A DNA stretch of 64,000 nucleotides from assembly GCA_022843385.1 (NCBI GenBank), contig JALHNT010000028.1:1-64000 (forward strand), written 5' to 3'. Under the pieces are notes generated by a model. The model ran no database searches, was not told the DNA's origin, and worked only from the letters and a program-made list of their open reading frames with translations. The number at the start of each line of letters is the position of its first letter. Within the stretch, counting starts at the first letter, position 1. The translations under genes and the position numbers were made by a program. This document shows, in pieces, positions 63,224 to 64,000 of this stretch. The stretch is from Anaerolineae bacterium. Its GTDB lineage: Bacteria; Chloroflexota; Anaerolineae; Aggregatilineales; Phototrophicaceae.

Positions 63224-64000
63224 AAATTCTCATCATTGGCGGGACGGGACTCATCAGTACGCCGCTCACCCATTTCCTGCTCGAACGCGGCGACGAGGTG
63301 ACGCTCTACAATCGTGGCGCGACGCCCTCGCGTGTGCCAGCCGGAACCCAAATGCTGCATGGTGATCGGCAGCAGTACACCGCTTTTGAGAGCCAGATGC
63401 AGGCGGCGGGGTCGTTCGACTGCGTCATTGATATGGTGGGCTATGCCCCAGAAGATGCCGCCAGCATCGTGCGCGCCTTCAAAGGGCGCATCGGTCAATT
63501 CATCTTTTGCAGCACAGTGGATGTCTATCGCAAACCGGCGACGCGCTATCCTTATACGGAAGCCGAAGCCTATGGCGGTCTCAATACCTATGGCCGGAAC
63601 AAAGTCATCTGTGAGCAAACCCTGCTCGCAGCCCACACCCGTCACGATTTCCCGGTCACCATCATTCGCCCGGCCTACACCTATGGCGAAAGCCGAGGGG
63701 TGCTGTACCCGGTGGGTTCAGGCGGGGGGTATCTGGATCGCATCCGCGCCGGCAAACCAATCATTGTGCATGGCGACGGGAGTTCGTTATGGGTGGCCTG
63801 TCATATTGATGATGTCGCTCGCGCTTTCGTCGGGGCGATTGGCAACAGCCGCGCCTTTGGCAAGAGCTATCACACCGCCGGCGAAGAATGGATGACCTGG
63901 GATGCCTATCATCAGAGTGTCGCCGAAGCCTTGGGCGCACCGCCCCCCACCTTCGTCCATATCCCCACTGATGCCCTGGTCAAACTGGTGCCGGAACGGG
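63220..64000 (+). CDS. NAD-dependent epimerase/dehydratase, cut by window end
   Basis: The first 260 or so residues are present. It is an extended short-chain dehydrogenase of the epimerase family: the NAD motif KILIIGGTGLIS starts at residue 2, and YGRNK is the catalytic Y-x3-K. AGGAG precedes the ATG, which overlaps the previous stop codon. It probably modifies the sugar released by the hydrolase. The specific sugar cannot be told from the sequence. Confidence 0.85.
   Translation, partial: MKILIIGGTGLISTPLTHFLLERGDEVTLYNRGATPSRVPAGTQMLHGDRQQYTAFESQMQAAGSFDCVIDMVGYAPEDAASIVRAFKGRIGQFIFCSTVDVYRKPATRYPYTEAEAYGGLNTYGRNKVICEQTLLAAHTRHDFPVTIIRPAYTYGESRGVLYPVGSGGGYLDRIRAGKPIIVHGDGSSLWVACHIDDVARAFVGAIGNSRAFGKSYHTAGEEWMTWDAYHQSVAEALGAPPPTFVHIPTDALVKLVPER

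Overview
The window is about 60% GC, tightly packed DNA that reads like a member of the Chloroflexota, probably class Anaerolineae. This is an inference from gene content: very long Pro/Ala/acidic TPR proteins studded with P-D-W-L motifs, a TIR protein with a Thr/Pro/Ala stalk, RHS repeats, LplB/YtcP-type sugar transporters and short palindromes between genes. No rRNA, tRNA or CRISPR array was recognised.

Layout. 1-853: the 5'-truncated end of an RHS-repeat gene (minus strand). 914-2300: a PadR regulator and its HAAS-domain membrane partner behind a promoter covered by two near-perfect operators. 2520-6656: a small membrane protein, a quinone-oxidoreductase-like enzyme flanked by two copies of a repeat, a secreted two-PDZ protein and a polytopic membrane protein. 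6786-13706: two giant TPR/PDWL-motif proteins, the first holding a 138-bp tandem array. 13789-18617: ndk, ilvD, an unrecognised gene, and coaE fused to a GNAT-like domain. 18771-23395: a membrane-anchored TIR protein and a TetR/P450 pair. 23565-27758: a PhzF-like protein, a secreted protein, prolyl oligopeptidase and a PD-(D/E)XK-like protein. 27759-28647: a non-coding, low-complexity repeat region. 28648-38749: DUF3291 protein, MFS transporter, MurJ, a 214-bp MITE, a PucC-like MFS transporter, a universal stress protein, a tandemly duplicated small gene, an ABC1 kinase and an ArsA-type ATPase.

38750-43975 looks like an integrated plasmid or similar replicon: parA, parB and a replication-initiator-like gene, followed by a complete ISAs1-family insertion sequence. 

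44101-54543 is a carbohydrate operon: LacI regulator, GH31 alpha-xylosidase-like enzyme, a ribose/xylose-type ABC importer with two permeases, an SMP-30 lactonase, an SDR dehydrogenase and an EthD-like protein. Together they suggest import of a xylose-containing sugar, release of xylose and oxidative (lactone) catabolism. 54544-55915 is an insertion-sequence graveyard: an IS5-like transposase with an A AAA AAG slippery heptamer, abutting an IS3-type remnant. 

56116-64000 is a second glycan cluster: an AraC regulator with discoidin-like and PocR-like domains, two LplB/YtcP-type permeases, a binding protein, an apiosidase-like hydrolase and an epimerase/dehydratase cut by the window end. The two clusters suggest a heterotroph that feeds on plant cell-wall sugars.

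Most notable observations: the PDWL protein pair and its tandem array, the MITE with a clean 9-bp target duplication, a family of dispersed intergenic palindromes, the plasmid-like par/rep module, the discoidin-PocR-AraC regulator and the membrane TIR protein.
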